NCBI RefSeq assembly: GCF_900100435.1
Contig: NZ_FNEX01000017.1
Span: 1 to 64,000 of the forward strand
Length of the DNA: 64,000 nucleotides
Direction: 5' to 3'
Origin: Pedobacter sp. ok626
GTDB taxonomy: Bacteria; Bacteroidota; Bacteroidia; Sphingobacteriales; Sphingobacteriaceae
The notes under the pieces are model-generated. The model did not search any database and was not told the origin of the DNA. It saw nothing but the letters and a program-made list of their open reading frames with translations. This document shows, in pieces, positions 42,509-53,300 of this stretch (the first letter of the stretch is position 1; the number at the start of each line of letters is the position of its first letter). The position numbers were made by a program, and so were the translations under genes.

Positions 42509-43210
42509 TTATTTATTATTAAGGATATCTTTTCTTGTTGGTGCAGTAAAATAACGATCCATTACTTGCACGACTCCATTAGTTGCGTGTAAGTCAGGCG
42601 TACGAGGTCTGTTCTCCCCTGTTCCACCAACGTAATTATTAATAAACAAAAGCCCATCACGACTCGCTTGCAAATAAATCCATACTTTGGCAGAATCATT
42701 TGTTGGACTTATACCATAGGTATCCACCCATTTTCCAATCGAATTTAAGCTCTTATAGTCGTAAGTACCTTTTAATACATGGTACTTAAGTAAAGTGGCT
42801 ACTTTATCAACCGGATACTGGGTCCAGTCAGAACCTTTAACAGGTAAATTAAAGGTGGGACTCGTAGGATCTGTATCTACAAATGTATTTTTAGTAAAAT
42901 AGCTATTCGCGCTTTCAATGTTAGTTGTTGCGCTATTTGTGAGTAACAAATAGGTATTCCCCGTTGCTGTATACAGCGGTTTTATATCCTTATAATTTGG
43001 ATCTTTATCCACATATTCAATCGCTGCCAGCATTCCTGAAAACAAATCCGGACGTGATGTCATAAAATCCATCACATTCATATTTACTTTATTATCATAA
43101 AATGACTGTACATACTTATCATTTTTTTGCAACGGTAGCTTTTCACAAGCGGCAAATGCTAAACACGAAATTAAGACTGCCGGTGCGATTAATTTTTTAA
43201 TAGTTTTCAT
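42509..43210 (-). CDS. Fasciclin (FAS1)-domain lipoprotein
   Basis: 233 residues from the ATG at 43210 (MKTIKKLIAPAV). A longer start at 43231 is possible but leaves the signal peptide less regular. Lipobox AFAAC, Cys22. The FAS1 signatures are KVATLLKYHVLKGTY and the C-terminal DLHATNGVVQVMDRYF. FAS1 domains mediate adhesion or binding of proteins and carbohydrates. It lies between susD (77 bp upstream) and the Ig/PKD-like lipoprotein. Confidence 0.82.
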   Translation of the reverse strand: MKTIKKLIAPAVLISCLAFAACEKLPLQKNDKYVQSFYDNKVNMNVMDFMTSRPDLFSGMLAAIEYVDKDPNYKDIKPLYTATGNTYLLLTNSATTNIESANSYFTKNTFVDTDPTSPTFNLPVKGSDWTQYPVDKVATLLKYHVLKGTYDYKSLNSIGKWVDTYGISPTNDSAKVWIYLQASRDGLLFINNYVGGTGENRPRTPDLHATNGVVQVMDRYFTAPTRKDILNNK

Positions 43211-43287
43211 CAGTATATATTTATATTCCAACTGTTGTAAAGCATAAAATGGCTTTATATTAATATCTCAAGTATTGCAAACTTCGG

Positions 43288-44862
43288 TTACTCATCATAA
43301 GGAGGATTCTGATCACCAACCAATTTAGGGTTGGCATTAAATGCTGCCGAATTAATTGGAAACATAATCCTTCCCAAATTTGCACCTTCATATTTACTTG
43401 CACCAGTTCTTGAGCCTAAAATCGGATTCATTACACTAGTCAAATAAGCATAACCATTTGTAAAGTCATACATCTTTCCAATGCGACATAAGTCAAACCA
43501 TCTTTTACCTTCACCCATTAGCTCATATTGACGTTCTGTAAGAATAGTACGCTCTATGCCTGCCACAACATCTCCTGTATAGTCAGTTAACTTGGCGGTA
43601 GTCATATATCCAACACGGGTTCTTACTTTATTTACGATATCTAAAGCATCTTGATATTTTCCGGTGTGTGCTAAAGCTTCCGCTCTTAACAGCATAATAT
43701 CTGCAAAACGATAGATCGGGATCTTTACATTACACTCATTATTTAGCTGATACACAAAAGCTCCCCCAGGCTGCCCATCACTTCTTTTTGCCGCAGGATC
43801 GAATAAAGTAAATTTACCAAATGGTCCATTAAGTGTATTATAAAGCCCTGGAGTTGAATAAGTAATCATATCAAAACTGGTAGTCAAACGACCATCAGTA
43901 TGTGCTGAAGTAACCGGATCTATCCTATCAAACAATTCCTGAAAGATTTTTGGTGCCATCATGTAGTTATTTGTATTTGAGCCAGATGCAAATCTTCCAC
44001 AAACACCCACGCCACCACCACGCTCGATATTGTCCCAGTAAAGATTAAAGATCGTTTCTGTTGAAGTTGCAGGATCAGTAAACATGTTCTTCCAGCTTTG
44101 CGCATTGGTAACCCATGTACATGCACTTTCGGTAATACAATTCTGCGACGCAACCAAAGCTTCTGGATATTGCTGAAACCACATATAAACATCTGTTTGC
44201 AAAGCATAAACTGCTGCTTTTTGCATATTATACTTATTTGTTTTATTAGTTCCTATATTTTTTAAGGCCAGGTCAATATCATCCAGGATTCTTTTTTTAA
44301 CATCGGCAATCGGCGATCTTCCATATTGAGTTGGCTGTCCGTAGGTTTCAAGAGGCTCTGTGATAATAGGCATTTTACCCCATACTCGAAGACCGTAGAA
44401 ATACATTAATGCACGTAATCCATAACACTGACCCAAATAATCCGTATAAGTTGCTGTAGCCCCACCAATGTCCTGACTCATCATTTGCGGATAATACTTA
44501 ATCCCATAATTACATAGTGAAATAGTCACATAAAGGTTTGTCCAATTGGTTGCTCCGGCGATATCCGGATCACTTGCTGATAAAGCATTATTTAAAAACT
44601 TGGTTTGCGCATTTCCTGTACCTGCGCCCTTCACGTTGTCCGATCGAACTTCTCCCCAGTCAAACCAATTTGTGTTTATGGTAGTCTGCACAGAATTGTA
44701 TATCCCTGCCATCCATGCGTCAGCATCCGACTTATCTTTCCAGAAACTACCAGGTGTAATTGTCGAAACCGGGTCATTTTGCAAAAACTTTTTACATCTT
44801 GTAGCTGTCAGCAGGATCAATAATCCCCCAAATAATAATATTGTGAATCTAATCTTTTTCAT
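43288..44862 (-). CDS. SusD/RagB-family nutrient-binding outer-membrane lipoprotein
   Basis: 524 residues with a lipoprotein signal (TATRC, Cys23) followed by KKFLQNDPVSTITPGSFW. SusD features are YGLRALMYFYGLRVWGKMPI, FADIMLLRAEALAHTGKYQD, ERQYELMGEGKRWFDLCRIG and the C-terminal DQNPPYDE. It pairs with the SusC encoded 9 bp upstream. No ligand can be named. The SusCD pair is accompanied by FAS1 and Ig/PKD-like lipoproteins, and no glycoside hydrolase is present. Confidence 0.95.
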   Translation of the reverse strand: MKKIRFTILLFGGLLILLTATRCKKFLQNDPVSTITPGSFWKDKSDADAWMAGIYNSVQTTINTNWFDWGEVRSDNVKGAGTGNAQTKFLNNALSASDPDIAGATNWTNLYVTISLCNYGIKYYPQMMSQDIGGATATYTDYLGQCYGLRALMYFYGLRVWGKMPIITEPLETYGQPTQYGRSPIADVKKRILDDIDLALKNIGTNKTNKYNMQKAAVYALQTDVYMWFQQYPEALVASQNCITESACTWVTNAQSWKNMFTDPATSTETIFNLYWDNIERGGGVGVCGRFASGSNTNNYMMAPKIFQELFDRIDPVTSAHTDGRLTTSFDMITYSTPGLYNTLNGPFGKFTLFDPAAKRSDGQPGGAFVYQLNNECNVKIPIYRFADIMLLRAEALAHTGKYQDALDIVNKVRTRVGYMTTAKLTDYTGDVVAGIERTILTERQYELMGEGKRWFDLCRIGKMYDFTNGYAYLTSVMNPILGSRTGASKYEGANLGRIMFPINSAAFNANPKLVGDQNPPYDE

Positions 44863-44871
44863 GATCTTCTA

Positions 44872-47800
44872 TTAAAATGTTATACCAAGCCCTAAACCTA
44901 TCTCTCTTTTTCTTGGATACTGTCCGTTGTCCAATCCCGGTTTAAGCACACTGTTTTGTTTTACTTCCGGATCAAACCCTGTATAATTTGTCCAAGTCAA
45001 AAGGTTATTGCCGTAAACATACAAGTTGAAGTTTTGTAAGCGGTATCGCTCAATCAGCTTTCTTGGTAGTTGATAACCAAGGCGAACATTTTGCAAACGG
45101 ATAAATGAACCATCCTCCAGATAATAATCATTGGTTTTCCGCACGTTATCAGCTGCTTTATCTCCACCTATATATGAATCTGTAATTTGCCCAGGATATT
45201 TATACATATTCAGGATAAAATAAGGCTCTGGCGTCGTATTACTGATCGCAAAAGATGCTGTATTTCTTCTGTTATCATTGTAAATACTGTTACCAAAATT
45301 TCCATAAAGAGAAATTGCTACAGAAAAACCTTTATAAGTAAAGTTATTGGTCCAACCTAAGCTCCATCTTGGCTGTCCAAAACCAGTTACGATCTTATCT
45401 TCATTACCAATGTTACCGTTTAAATTGCCATTTGCATCGGGTTGGTTTTGCCAAATTACATCGCCACCCTTCGAAATGTTACCATTTGTAGTCAACTGTT
45501 TAGGCGTTCCACTATATGGTGTACCGTCTGGATACGTATAGCCAGTTAAAATTGCCTGCATGTTCTTTCCAACAATTACATTACCCTGTCCATCCTTTTG
45601 GAATTGCGGAATCAATCTTGTTTTGTAATCATCGGTATAAGCGTTTGACTGATCGTATTGATAAATACCCAGATATTTATATCCAAAAAAGTTACCCGCT
45701 TCTTTACCCTCAGCTACGATCCAATTGTCATCTACATAATCACCGCCTGGCAAGCTTAGAATTTTGTTTCTTACCCTAGACCAGTTGATGGATGTTTGCC
45801 AGCTAAAGTCTTTAGTTTGGATTGGATATCCAGAAACCATTAATTCAATACCTTTATTTTGAAGGGATCCAGCATTGATTACCGCTTTGTTAGGGAAACC
45901 TACCTCCAATGGAAGCGGTGCCTCATACAACAAATCTTTGGTTCTTTTAACATAGTAATCTCCTATAAAACTTAATTTCCCATCAAAGAAGGTCAAATCT
46001 AAACCTATGTTTGATTGCGTAGTCTCTTCCCATTTCAAGCTGCTGTTACCCAACCTGGTATTGGTACGGACACCACTTACCCCATTGTAATAATAAGTAC
46101 CAAAAATAAACTGCTGAACGGCATCAAAATCGCCAATCTCCTGATTACCCGTAATACCCCAGCTAGCTCTAACTTTAGCATCTGTTAATATCTTTTTGGA
46201 CCATTTCATGAAATTCTCATCACTGAACCTCCACCCAACAGATGCAGCAGGGAAATAACCCCATTTATTTTCCTGACCAAACACAGATGAACCGTCTCTT
46301 CTTAAAGTCGCGTTCAATAAATAACGACCTTTATAGTCATATCCTACTCTGGTAAAGAAACCTACTAGCGCAGAACCGCCTTCTCTCGAATAAATATCAC
46401 TTAGGTTCAACTCGCCGGCAGCATTTAAAGTATGCACATTTTCGCTTACAAACCGCTTACCTGAAATGTTGATCTCTTCAAGCGAGTTCTTTTCCAAATT
46501 CATACCCAACAATGCACTAAGATTATGGTCCTTTGCAATAGTTTTTTTATAGTTTAATACCGCATTTCCTTGTGCTCTTATTGGAAGTTTAGTCTCATCG
46601 GCACCGGAACTAGCCGGATTAGTCCCTGTTTCCAACAATTTAGAATTGAACGTGGTATGCCTCAAAAGTTGAACGTCAGCCGATGCATCTGCATGGAAAT
46701 TTAAGTCCTTAGTGAAGGAATAGTCAAAACCTTGAAAAATAACCGCTCTGTAAGTAGTGGTTAGATTTTCACGAAGATATGCCTCTGCAATAGGATTTTT
46801 TCTTCCTCCATTGTCATAAAGATACTCCCCACTGGGCAAAAACAGCGTTTGTTGCGGCCCACGTTGTAGCGCCTGCTGTATTACTTTCCCCTCATTGATA
46901 TTGTTCTTGTTTTGGTAACTAAAACTAAGCTGTGTTGATAACCTCGCTTTTTTAGATGGCTGATATTTTAAATTGGTCCGCATGGTTGCTCGCTTATTAA
47001 AACTAGCCAATATAATCCCCTGCTCATCCAGATACTGTAAACTGTTAAAGTAATTCAATTTTGGTGTTCCCCCACTCATCGACACATCATACTGATTACG
47101 AATAGCGGTTTGCGTAATCAAGGATTGATAATCATTATCCGCATTTTTATTATAAGCTGTAGAATCATCCGGATGTGGATCAAGACTAATCTTACTTCTT
47201 TGGTCAAACATTTGCCTTTGCAAACGGTTTGATTGAGGAATGTGACGTGAAAGACTACTGTAACTTCTCAAGTAATCAACATTAATTCGCGGCTTACCGT
47301 CCTCCCCCTGTTTCGTTGTTATCAAAATAACACCATTTGCGGAACGAGAACCATAAATAGCTCCAGACGCTGCATCCTTGAGAATCTCGATAGACAGTAC
47401 ATCTTTCGGGTTAATTGACATGATATTCTTCATTGGCACCCCATCCACTACATATAATGGCTTAACTCCATTATCAGATAGCGTAGACATTCCACGAATG
47501 GTTATATCACTTTCATCACCCGGAGCACCGCTGCCTGTCATTACCCTAACACCCGGCGCAGCACCCTGTATAGCATCAAAAATAGATATCGGTTGCTTTT
47601 CTTCAATCGCTTTTGCCGTAATTGAGCTAATTGCACCTGTTACATCTCTTTTCTTTTGCGTTCCGTAACCTACTACGATTACTTCATCTAAGTCAGATAA
47701 AGAAGGAATCAATTTGGGGCTGATGGAACGTCGGGCGCCAACAACTTCCTCTTTTGTGTCAAAACCAATATAGGTAAACACCAATACGGACTCAGCGTTG

Positions 47801-48003
47801 GGTACTGTAATCGAATACTTACCCTCGTTATTTGTCTGTGCGGCAGTTTTTGTACCCTTCACCAGCACGCTTACTCCAGGAATCCCATCGCCCTTATCGT
47901 CGGTCACAGTCCCTGAAACCTTGATTGTCTGAGCATATAGTGACGCTGTTGTAAACAGAATCGCAAACACACTCATTACTATTTTTAGTATAGTTTTTTT
48001 CAT
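44872..48003 (-). CDS. SusC/RagA-family TonB-linked outer-membrane receptor (no STN domain)
   Basis: 1043 residues with a signal peptide ending SLYAQ (25). It has a CarboxypepD-reg-like domain (about 27-110), the plug with DEVIVVGYGTQKKRDVTGAI and ILKDAASGAIYGSRSANGVI, and a beta-barrel to the terminal GLGLGITF. No STN domain precedes it, so direct signalling to a FecR protein is not expected. It imports a ligand handed over by the SusD encoded 9 bp downstream, powered by TonB. Its start faces the divergent sigma gene across 413 bp. Confidence 0.95.
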   Translation of the reverse strand: MKKTILKIVMSVFAILFTTASLYAQTIKVSGTVTDDKGDGIPGVSVLVKGTKTAAQTNNEGKYSITVPNAESVLVFTYIGFDTKEEVVGARRSISPKLIPSLSDLDEVIVVGYGTQKKRDVTGAISSITAKAIEEKQPISIFDAIQGAAPGVRVMTGSGAPGDESDITIRGMSTLSDNGVKPLYVVDGVPMKNIMSINPKDVLSIEILKDAASGAIYGSRSANGVILITTKQGEDGKPRINVDYLRSYSSLSRHIPQSNRLQRQMFDQRSKISLDPHPDDSTAYNKNADNDYQSLITQTAIRNQYDVSMSGGTPKLNYFNSLQYLDEQGIILASFNKRATMRTNLKYQPSKKARLSTQLSFSYQNKNNINEGKVIQQALQRGPQQTLFLPSGEYLYDNGGRKNPIAEAYLRENLTTTYRAVIFQGFDYSFTKDLNFHADASADVQLLRHTTFNSKLLETGTNPASSGADETKLPIRAQGNAVLNYKKTIAKDHNLSALLGMNLEKNSLEEINISGKRFVSENVHTLNAAGELNLSDIYSREGGSALVGFFTRVGYDYKGRYLLNATLRRDGSSVFGQENKWGYFPAASVGWRFSDENFMKWSKKILTDAKVRASWGITGNQEIGDFDAVQQFIFGTYYYNGVSGVRTNTRLGNSSLKWEETTQSNIGLDLTFFDGKLSFIGDYYVKRTKDLLYEAPLPLEVGFPNKAVINAGSLQNKGIELMVSGYPIQTKDFSWQTSINWSRVRNKILSLPGGDYVDDNWIVAEGKEAGNFFGYKYLGIYQYDQSNAYTDDYKTRLIPQFQKDGQGNVIVGKNMQAILTGYTYPDGTPYSGTPKQLTTNGNISKGGDVIWQNQPDANGNLNGNIGNEDKIVTGFGQPRWSLGWTNNFTYKGFSVAISLYGNFGNSIYNDNRRNTASFAISNTTPEPYFILNMYKYPGQITDSYIGGDKAADNVRKTNDYYLEDGSFIRLQNVRLGYQLPRKLIERYRLQNFNLYVYGNNLLTWTNYTGFDPEVKQNSVLKPGLDNGQYPRKREIGLGLGITF

Positions 48004-48416
48004 ATTTATTCTTTAAAATAAAGCTGTGTCTATTTAAAATAAAATTTTGGAGAAGTTCGTCTCCTCGTATAATCATATAAATTATACTTCCTCGTCACAA
48101 TCGTTACTTTAATAACAATTTTTTCTAACGAGGGCATCTATCAAAAATGCGCCTAGTGGGGATTTAAACTTAGATTTGTCATAATTGCATGGTTGGTTTA
48201 ATAAATATTATTTTGGTTTATGCAATTGAAGAAAAATAAGATGAAGATTGCTTAATCAAATTAGCCTACTTGTGTCTCATTTTGGCATACTAAACAAAAT
48301 AAGCGCTATGCTTGCCAATCTTTAGTAATAGCCCTTTCCTTATGTACACGGGAACATTCATTTTTTAATCCGCTCCATAAATCCTATTTTTAGCAATTCA
48401 TTCATCGTCAACAGAA
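48004..48416. other. Divergent intergenic region between two SusCD loci
   Basis: 413 bp without a credible gene. It holds an inverted repeat GTATAAT (48067-48073) / ATTATAC (48081-48087) flanked by two CCTCGT copies, a 5-bp hairpin at 48049-48064, and one TAGATTTG (48171-48178) fitting the -7 consensus on the plus strand, but without a TTTG at the proper distance. No convincing promoter was found for either gene by eye. Confidence 0.4.
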
Positions 48417-48965
48417 TTGAGGGAACAAACACCACATACGGCATATTCATTTGAAGAATTGTTTAAGGACAATTATGCCAAATTATGTCATTTTGCGATT
48501 CAGTTTTTAAAAGACGACGATGCTGCCAAAGACATTGTTCAAGAGGTTTTCGTAACCTACTGGAATATGGATGAAAGGCCCGCACATCATACCTCGTCTG
48601 TAAATGCGTTTTTATATGCCTCGGTTCGAAACGCATGTCTGAATAAGTTACGCAGACAAAAACTGGAACATGGCTTTTTAAACGATCAGGAGTCCGATCC
48701 GTCTGAGGATGCAGTAGCCTTAAACTCGATGATAAGGTCGGAAGTGCTCGCAGAATTGCATAAGGTCATCACTACTTTACCAGACAATTGCCAAAAAATC
48801 TTCCGTATGGGGTATTTAGAAGGTTTAAAAAACCCTCAAATTGCCGCTGAACTAGGCCTTAGCATTAATACCGTTAAAACTCAGAAAAAACGCGGCTTAC
48901 AGTTATTAAAAGTGCGTTTAAATCCAGATTTGTTTGCTATTATTTCAGTGTTTCTGCTGAAATAA
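48417..48965 (+). CDS. ECF-subfamily RNA polymerase sigma-70 factor
   Basis: 182 residues from a TTG start at 48417; no ATG fits the family length. Region 2 is FEELFKDNYAKLCHFAIQFL and DIVQEVFVTYWNM. Region 4 is TTLPDNCQKIFRMGYLEGLK followed by NPQIAAELGLSINTVKTQKK, the DNA-binding helix-turn-helix. It resembles the Bacteroidetes-expansion ECF group that pairs with FecR. fecR follows after 69 bp and an STN-type susC behind that. It may also act on the divergent susC across the 413-bp gap, which is speculative. Confidence 0.93.
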   Translation: MREQTPHTAYSFEELFKDNYAKLCHFAIQFLKDDDAAKDIVQEVFVTYWNMDERPAHHTSSVNAFLYASVRNACLNKLRRQKLEHGFLNDQESDPSEDAVALNSMIRSEVLAELHKVITTLPDNCQKIFRMGYLEGLKNPQIAAELGLSINTVKTQKKRGLQLLKVRLNPDLFAIISVFLLK

Positions 48966-49034
48966 TCAAATTATTTAAAAATAATTCAACTTTCTTTCAC
49001 CCACTTTCATTTTTCAAGTTTCTTATAGGTATCT

Positions 49035-50207
49035 ATGGAAATGCACAACAATTTTAAACGTACATCAGAGCTTATTATTAAGTTTCTAAAAAACGAGCTC
49101 TCTGACAAGGAGAAAGCAGAATTTGAACTATGGCTCAAGGCTTTCCCTGAAAACAAAGTGCTTGTTGAATCCTTTCGAAATACAGAGAAGGTGCAGCAAG
49201 AAGTCAACTATTTAAACGCGGTAGATGTCAACAATGGTTGGGAAGAGCTCTCGAAACAAATTGGTCAAACGCCAGCAAAAAGATTAGCATGGACTAAAAT
49301 AATACAATACAGTGCCGCAGCGATATTGATCATTAGCGTTGGCATAGGTGTTTATATTTATAGCGCGCAATTTAAATCTAAGAGGATTAGTGAAATAGCC
49401 CAAGTTCAGGATATTATGCCAGGGAGTAAAAAGGCAGTACTTGAGTTGGCCGACGGATCGGTTATTGATCTAAGCGAAGCAAATCTCCAATTAGACGCTA
49501 AAGATGATAATGCAGCAATCGATATTAAAAATGGTGTTCTAGCCTTTAGCGCCAATGGAAAAATCAACAAGAGCGATGGCTATAACATCTTGAGAACGCC
49601 AAAAGCTGGAGAATATAAAATGATGTTGCCGGATGGAAGTCTGGTATGGTTAAATGCCGCATCGTCCTTACGTTTCCCTACTAGTTTCAACAAGCATGAA
49701 CGACGGGTGGAACTTACTGGTGAAGCTTACTTTGAAGTTGCACACAATAAAGCCCTCCCATTTATTGTCAGCTTCAACAAAACTGAAGTAGAAGTCTTGG
49801 GAACTCATTTCAATATCAGCTCTTACCAAACCTATAGTAAGACTACGCTAATTGAAGGGGCCATTAAGGTTTCTGAAGGAAGAAACCAACGCCTGATAAA
49901 ACCAGGGGAACAAGCATTTACCTATGACGGACACCTAACGGTTCGCGCAGTAGACACCTACAAATCAACAGCCTGGAAAGAGGGGGTATTTTACTTTAAG
50001 GATGACCGGATCAAGGATATTCTGGATGAGGTTTCCAGATGGTATGATGTAGACATTGTTTATAATGGAGAACCAAACCGAAAAAGATACAGTGGCACTA
50101 TACGAAGACAAGCAACTTTAAGTCAGGTTTTGGAAATGCTAAAAACCGTTAGCAATACAGAGTATCACCTAAAAGACAAAACCGTAACCGTAGACATTAA
50201 TAAATAA
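49035..50207 (+). CDS. FecR-family anti-sigma factor
   Basis: 390 residues. The cytoplasmic N-terminal part (SELIIKFLKNELSDKEKAEF) leads to a membrane helix at about 89-110 (YSAAAILIISVGIGVYIY). The FecR domain has MLPDGSLVWLNAASSLRFP and GEAYFEVAHNKALPF, and the C-terminal DUF4974-type module has ILDEVSRWYDVDIVY. It should hold the sigma factor encoded upstream until SusC signals. The downstream gap of 169 bp contains the antisense-oriented hairpin described separately. Confidence 0.95.
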   Translation: MEMHNNFKRTSELIIKFLKNELSDKEKAEFELWLKAFPENKVLVESFRNTEKVQQEVNYLNAVDVNNGWEELSKQIGQTPAKRLAWTKIIQYSAAAILIISVGIGVYIYSAQFKSKRISEIAQVQDIMPGSKKAVLELADGSVIDLSEANLQLDAKDDNAAIDIKNGVLAFSANGKINKSDGYNILRTPKAGEYKMMLPDGSLVWLNAASSLRFPTSFNKHERRVELTGEAYFEVAHNKALPFIVSFNKTEVEVLGTHFNISSYQTYSKTTLIEGAIKVSEGRNQRLIKPGEQAFTYDGHLTVRAVDTYKSTAWKEGVFYFKDDRIKDILDEVSRWYDVDIVYNGEPNRKRYSGTIRRQATLSQVLEMLKTVSNTEYHLKDKTVTVDINK

Positions 50208-50270
50208 AAACTAAACCCCAAACCACATGAAATAAACTTTTACTAGCCCCAAAAACTTAAGAGCAGACAT

Positions 50271-50303
50271 AAAAAATCCGGAAACACTGCAAATGTTCCC
50301 GGA
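50271..50303 (-). terminator. Hairpin with U-tract on the strand antisense to fecR/susC
   Basis: Arms 50277-50286 and 50294-50303 match at 9 of 10 positions around a 7-nt loop, and on the minus strand six U follow (50276-50271). The flanking genes are all on the plus strand, so as a terminator it can only stop antisense RNA. It is the counterpart of 6544-6576. Confidence 0.55.
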
Positions 50304-50363
50304 CAAAGCGTGTGGCTGGACTTATTTGATCGCTATCTAATTCAACCAATTTTTCAAAACCAA
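50271..50363 (-). ncRNA. Candidate antisense small RNA opposite the susC leader (locus 3)
   Basis: Inferred only. On the minus strand TATTTTTG (50377-50370) fits the -7 element TAnnTTTG, and CTTG (50400-50397), 19 bp away, is one base off the -33 TTTG. A transcript starting near 50363 would run about 93 nt to the hairpin and six-U tail at 50303-50271, covering the susC leader in antisense. The layout repeats that of the first sigma/FecR locus. Confidence 0.35.
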
Positions 50364-50376
50364 CACATACAAAAAT

Positions 50377-53300
50377 ATGAAACAAATCCTTCTCGGCAAG
50401 TGTGCGAGAAAATGTAGGTCATTTAATAGAAAACTACTATTAGTTATGAGGTTAACTATTTTCTTATTAACAATTGGCTGCCTGGCTGCACAAGCTTCAG
50501 GATATGCCCAAAAAGTAAACTTATCAGTGCATAATGCAGATATGGAAAGCGTGTGCGTAGCTATTAAAAAGCAAACAGGCTTCTTTTTTTTGTATGATGC
50601 TGATGTACTAAAAAAGTCAGGAAAGGTTAGCCTGGAATTAAAAAATGTAGATCTAAGAGATGCATTACAACGATTAACAACAGGAAAAGCGCTAGACTAT
50701 AAAATCATAGACCAAACAGTAATTATTTCTGAAGCGAGAGCAAATACGAGTCAAGAGGAAATCCTTATCAAAGGAACTGTTAAATCAAAGGACGGTACCG
50801 GCCAATCTGACATGGCACTTCCAGGTGTAGTGATTACCATAAAAGGCACAAAGAAAGCTGTGGCGACTAATAGCGATGGAGCTTATTCTATCCAGGCACC
50901 TGCCAATGGCACTCTAGTTTTCTCTATGGTAGGCTACGGAACTAAAGAAGTACCTATCAATGGAAATAAGAAAATTGATATAGTAATGATGGAAACAGCC
51001 AGTGATCTTAATGAAGTTATCGTTACAGCATATGGTACATCCGAGAGAAAAGAGAACCAAATTGGTAGCGCTTTCTTAGTAACCAGTAAAGATCTGGAAC
51101 GAAAACCATTAGATAGAATTGATAAATTATTGGAAGGTATCGTTCCTGGCTTACAATATGAAGTACAGGATCAAACCACAAGTAGCAGCAGATCAAGGTA
51201 TCAAACAAGGATACGAGGCGAAGCATCTTTTGGTGCATCTAATGAGCCATTATGGGTTTTAGATGGAATTCCTCTAAATACGGGGAATCAAACCAACGCG
51301 ATTCTTGGGGTAAATACGAGTATCAGTCCATTAACTTATTTAAACCCAAGTGACATTGAATCTGTAGTCGTATTAAAAGATGCAACAGCAACTTCAATTT
51401 ATGGGGCAGATGGATCAAATGGAGTTATCTTAATTACAACCAAAAAAGGTAAATCCGGAAAAAAATCACTGAACTATAGTTTTAGAACCGGACTGAACTT
51501 AATCAATAATAATCGGTTTCAAGTACTTAACGCGGATGAATACAGGGAACTATACACTGAATCGTATAAGAACAATACAGCGTTAGACCAATCTGAATTA
51601 CCTACTTTAAGCACAACCAATACCGATTGGTATGATGAATTTTTCCGGACAGGGGTAACCACTACACACAATCTATCCTTCTCAGGAACGCATAAAAACA
51701 CCAGGTATTATATCTCTGGTGGCTATTATGATGAAAAACAGATTATGATCAAAAATCAAGTCCAAAGACTTTCGGCCAGGATTAACTTAGATCAAAAAAT
51801 TAATAAATCCATCGATCTCTTTTTTAGGCTAGGTGTTTCCAGAAATATTAACGACATGTTTAATCCAGGCAACAGTTACTACATCAATAGACCAATAGAC
51901 AGCCCTTACCAGCCAGATGGGTCTTATGTAGCCGCATTTTACAATAAGCTACGAGAAGCGACCTATGACGATAACACCCAAAAAGCAAATGCGATTAACG
52001 GAAATATTGGCGGTACTATTAAGATTTTACCAGGACTTAGCTTTACAAGTACCAATGGAATAGACTATACCAAAATCAAAGAGAACATTTACGGTTCTAT
52101 GTTTTCTTTCAGCAACAAGGACGAGGGAAAAGCGACATTTGCAAAAAGCAGGTCTTTCAACTGGAATAGCCAACAACGCTTAAATTTCGATAAAACTATC
52201 AACCAGCATGATTTCTCAGTACTTCTTGGTGCCGAAGCAAGAAGTGACGATAGGGCGTCGAATCAACTAATGGGAATAGGATTTGAGAACGATGAGATTC
52301 GTGATCCAAATTATGCGATCAGAATCACTCCAACTTTTTCAGGGGAAGAGAAGACAGGCATTTCATATTATGGTCAATTCAGGTACACCTTATCCAAAAA
52401 ATACAGTTTATTAGGCAGTTTCCGTAGAGATGGCAATTCTGATTTTGGTTCTGACGTAAAATGGGCAACATTCAATTCCGTTGGTGCATCATGGACCATT
52501 AGCAATGAAGATTTTTGGAAGATTAAACAAATTGATTTTGCCAAAATTAAATTAAGCTACGGCACCAACGGTAATTCACGAATGGGCTCGTACAAAGCGA
52601 AAGGAATTTATAATCTAAATGTAATCGGCAGTGGTTACAATGGAGCTGATGGCGCCATAATGGCTTCTGGCGAAAACCCTGTATTATCCTGGGAAACTAC
52701 CTATATCATAAATGGAGGGATTAGTCTAGGCTTGTTTAAAAGAATATCCCTAGATCTGGATATTTACAGAAATACCACCAAGGGAATGCTGGATGAAGTT
52801 GATGTTACACGCACTACCGGTTTTACGAGTATCGACCAAAACATTGGATCGGTAAGAAATAGTGGAATTGAAATGAATTTAGTCACCCAAAATATCCAGA
52901 ATAAAGACTTTCAGTGGTCATCAACTTTTAACATTGCGCGCAATACCAACAAAATACTAAAACTATATAACGGTAATACTAAAGTATTAGACAAGACCAT
53001 CAGAGAAGTCGGAAAAGACGCAAGCACCTATTATTTAGTACGCTGGGCAGGTGTAGATCCACGAGATGGTGGCCCACTTTGGTACGATGCCAGTGGTAAC
53101 CTCACCAAAGCATTTGATTTGACCAACCGAGTGACGGTAGGTTCATCAACCCCAGATTTTTTTGGCGGTATGACCAATACTTTTCAGTATAAAGCCTTCA
53201 CGTTATCGGCTTTGTTGGTTTACAATGTTGGTGGCTACGCTTTCAGTACATTACAGCGTGATTCTGAATCCGACGGCCGTAATCTTGCCGACAATAATCA

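Noticed and set aside
48067..48087. GTATAAT/ATTATAC inverted repeat as an operator
   Set aside because: Short arms in very AT-rich DNA; the support is too weak for a separate call and it is only mentioned in the intergenic entry.
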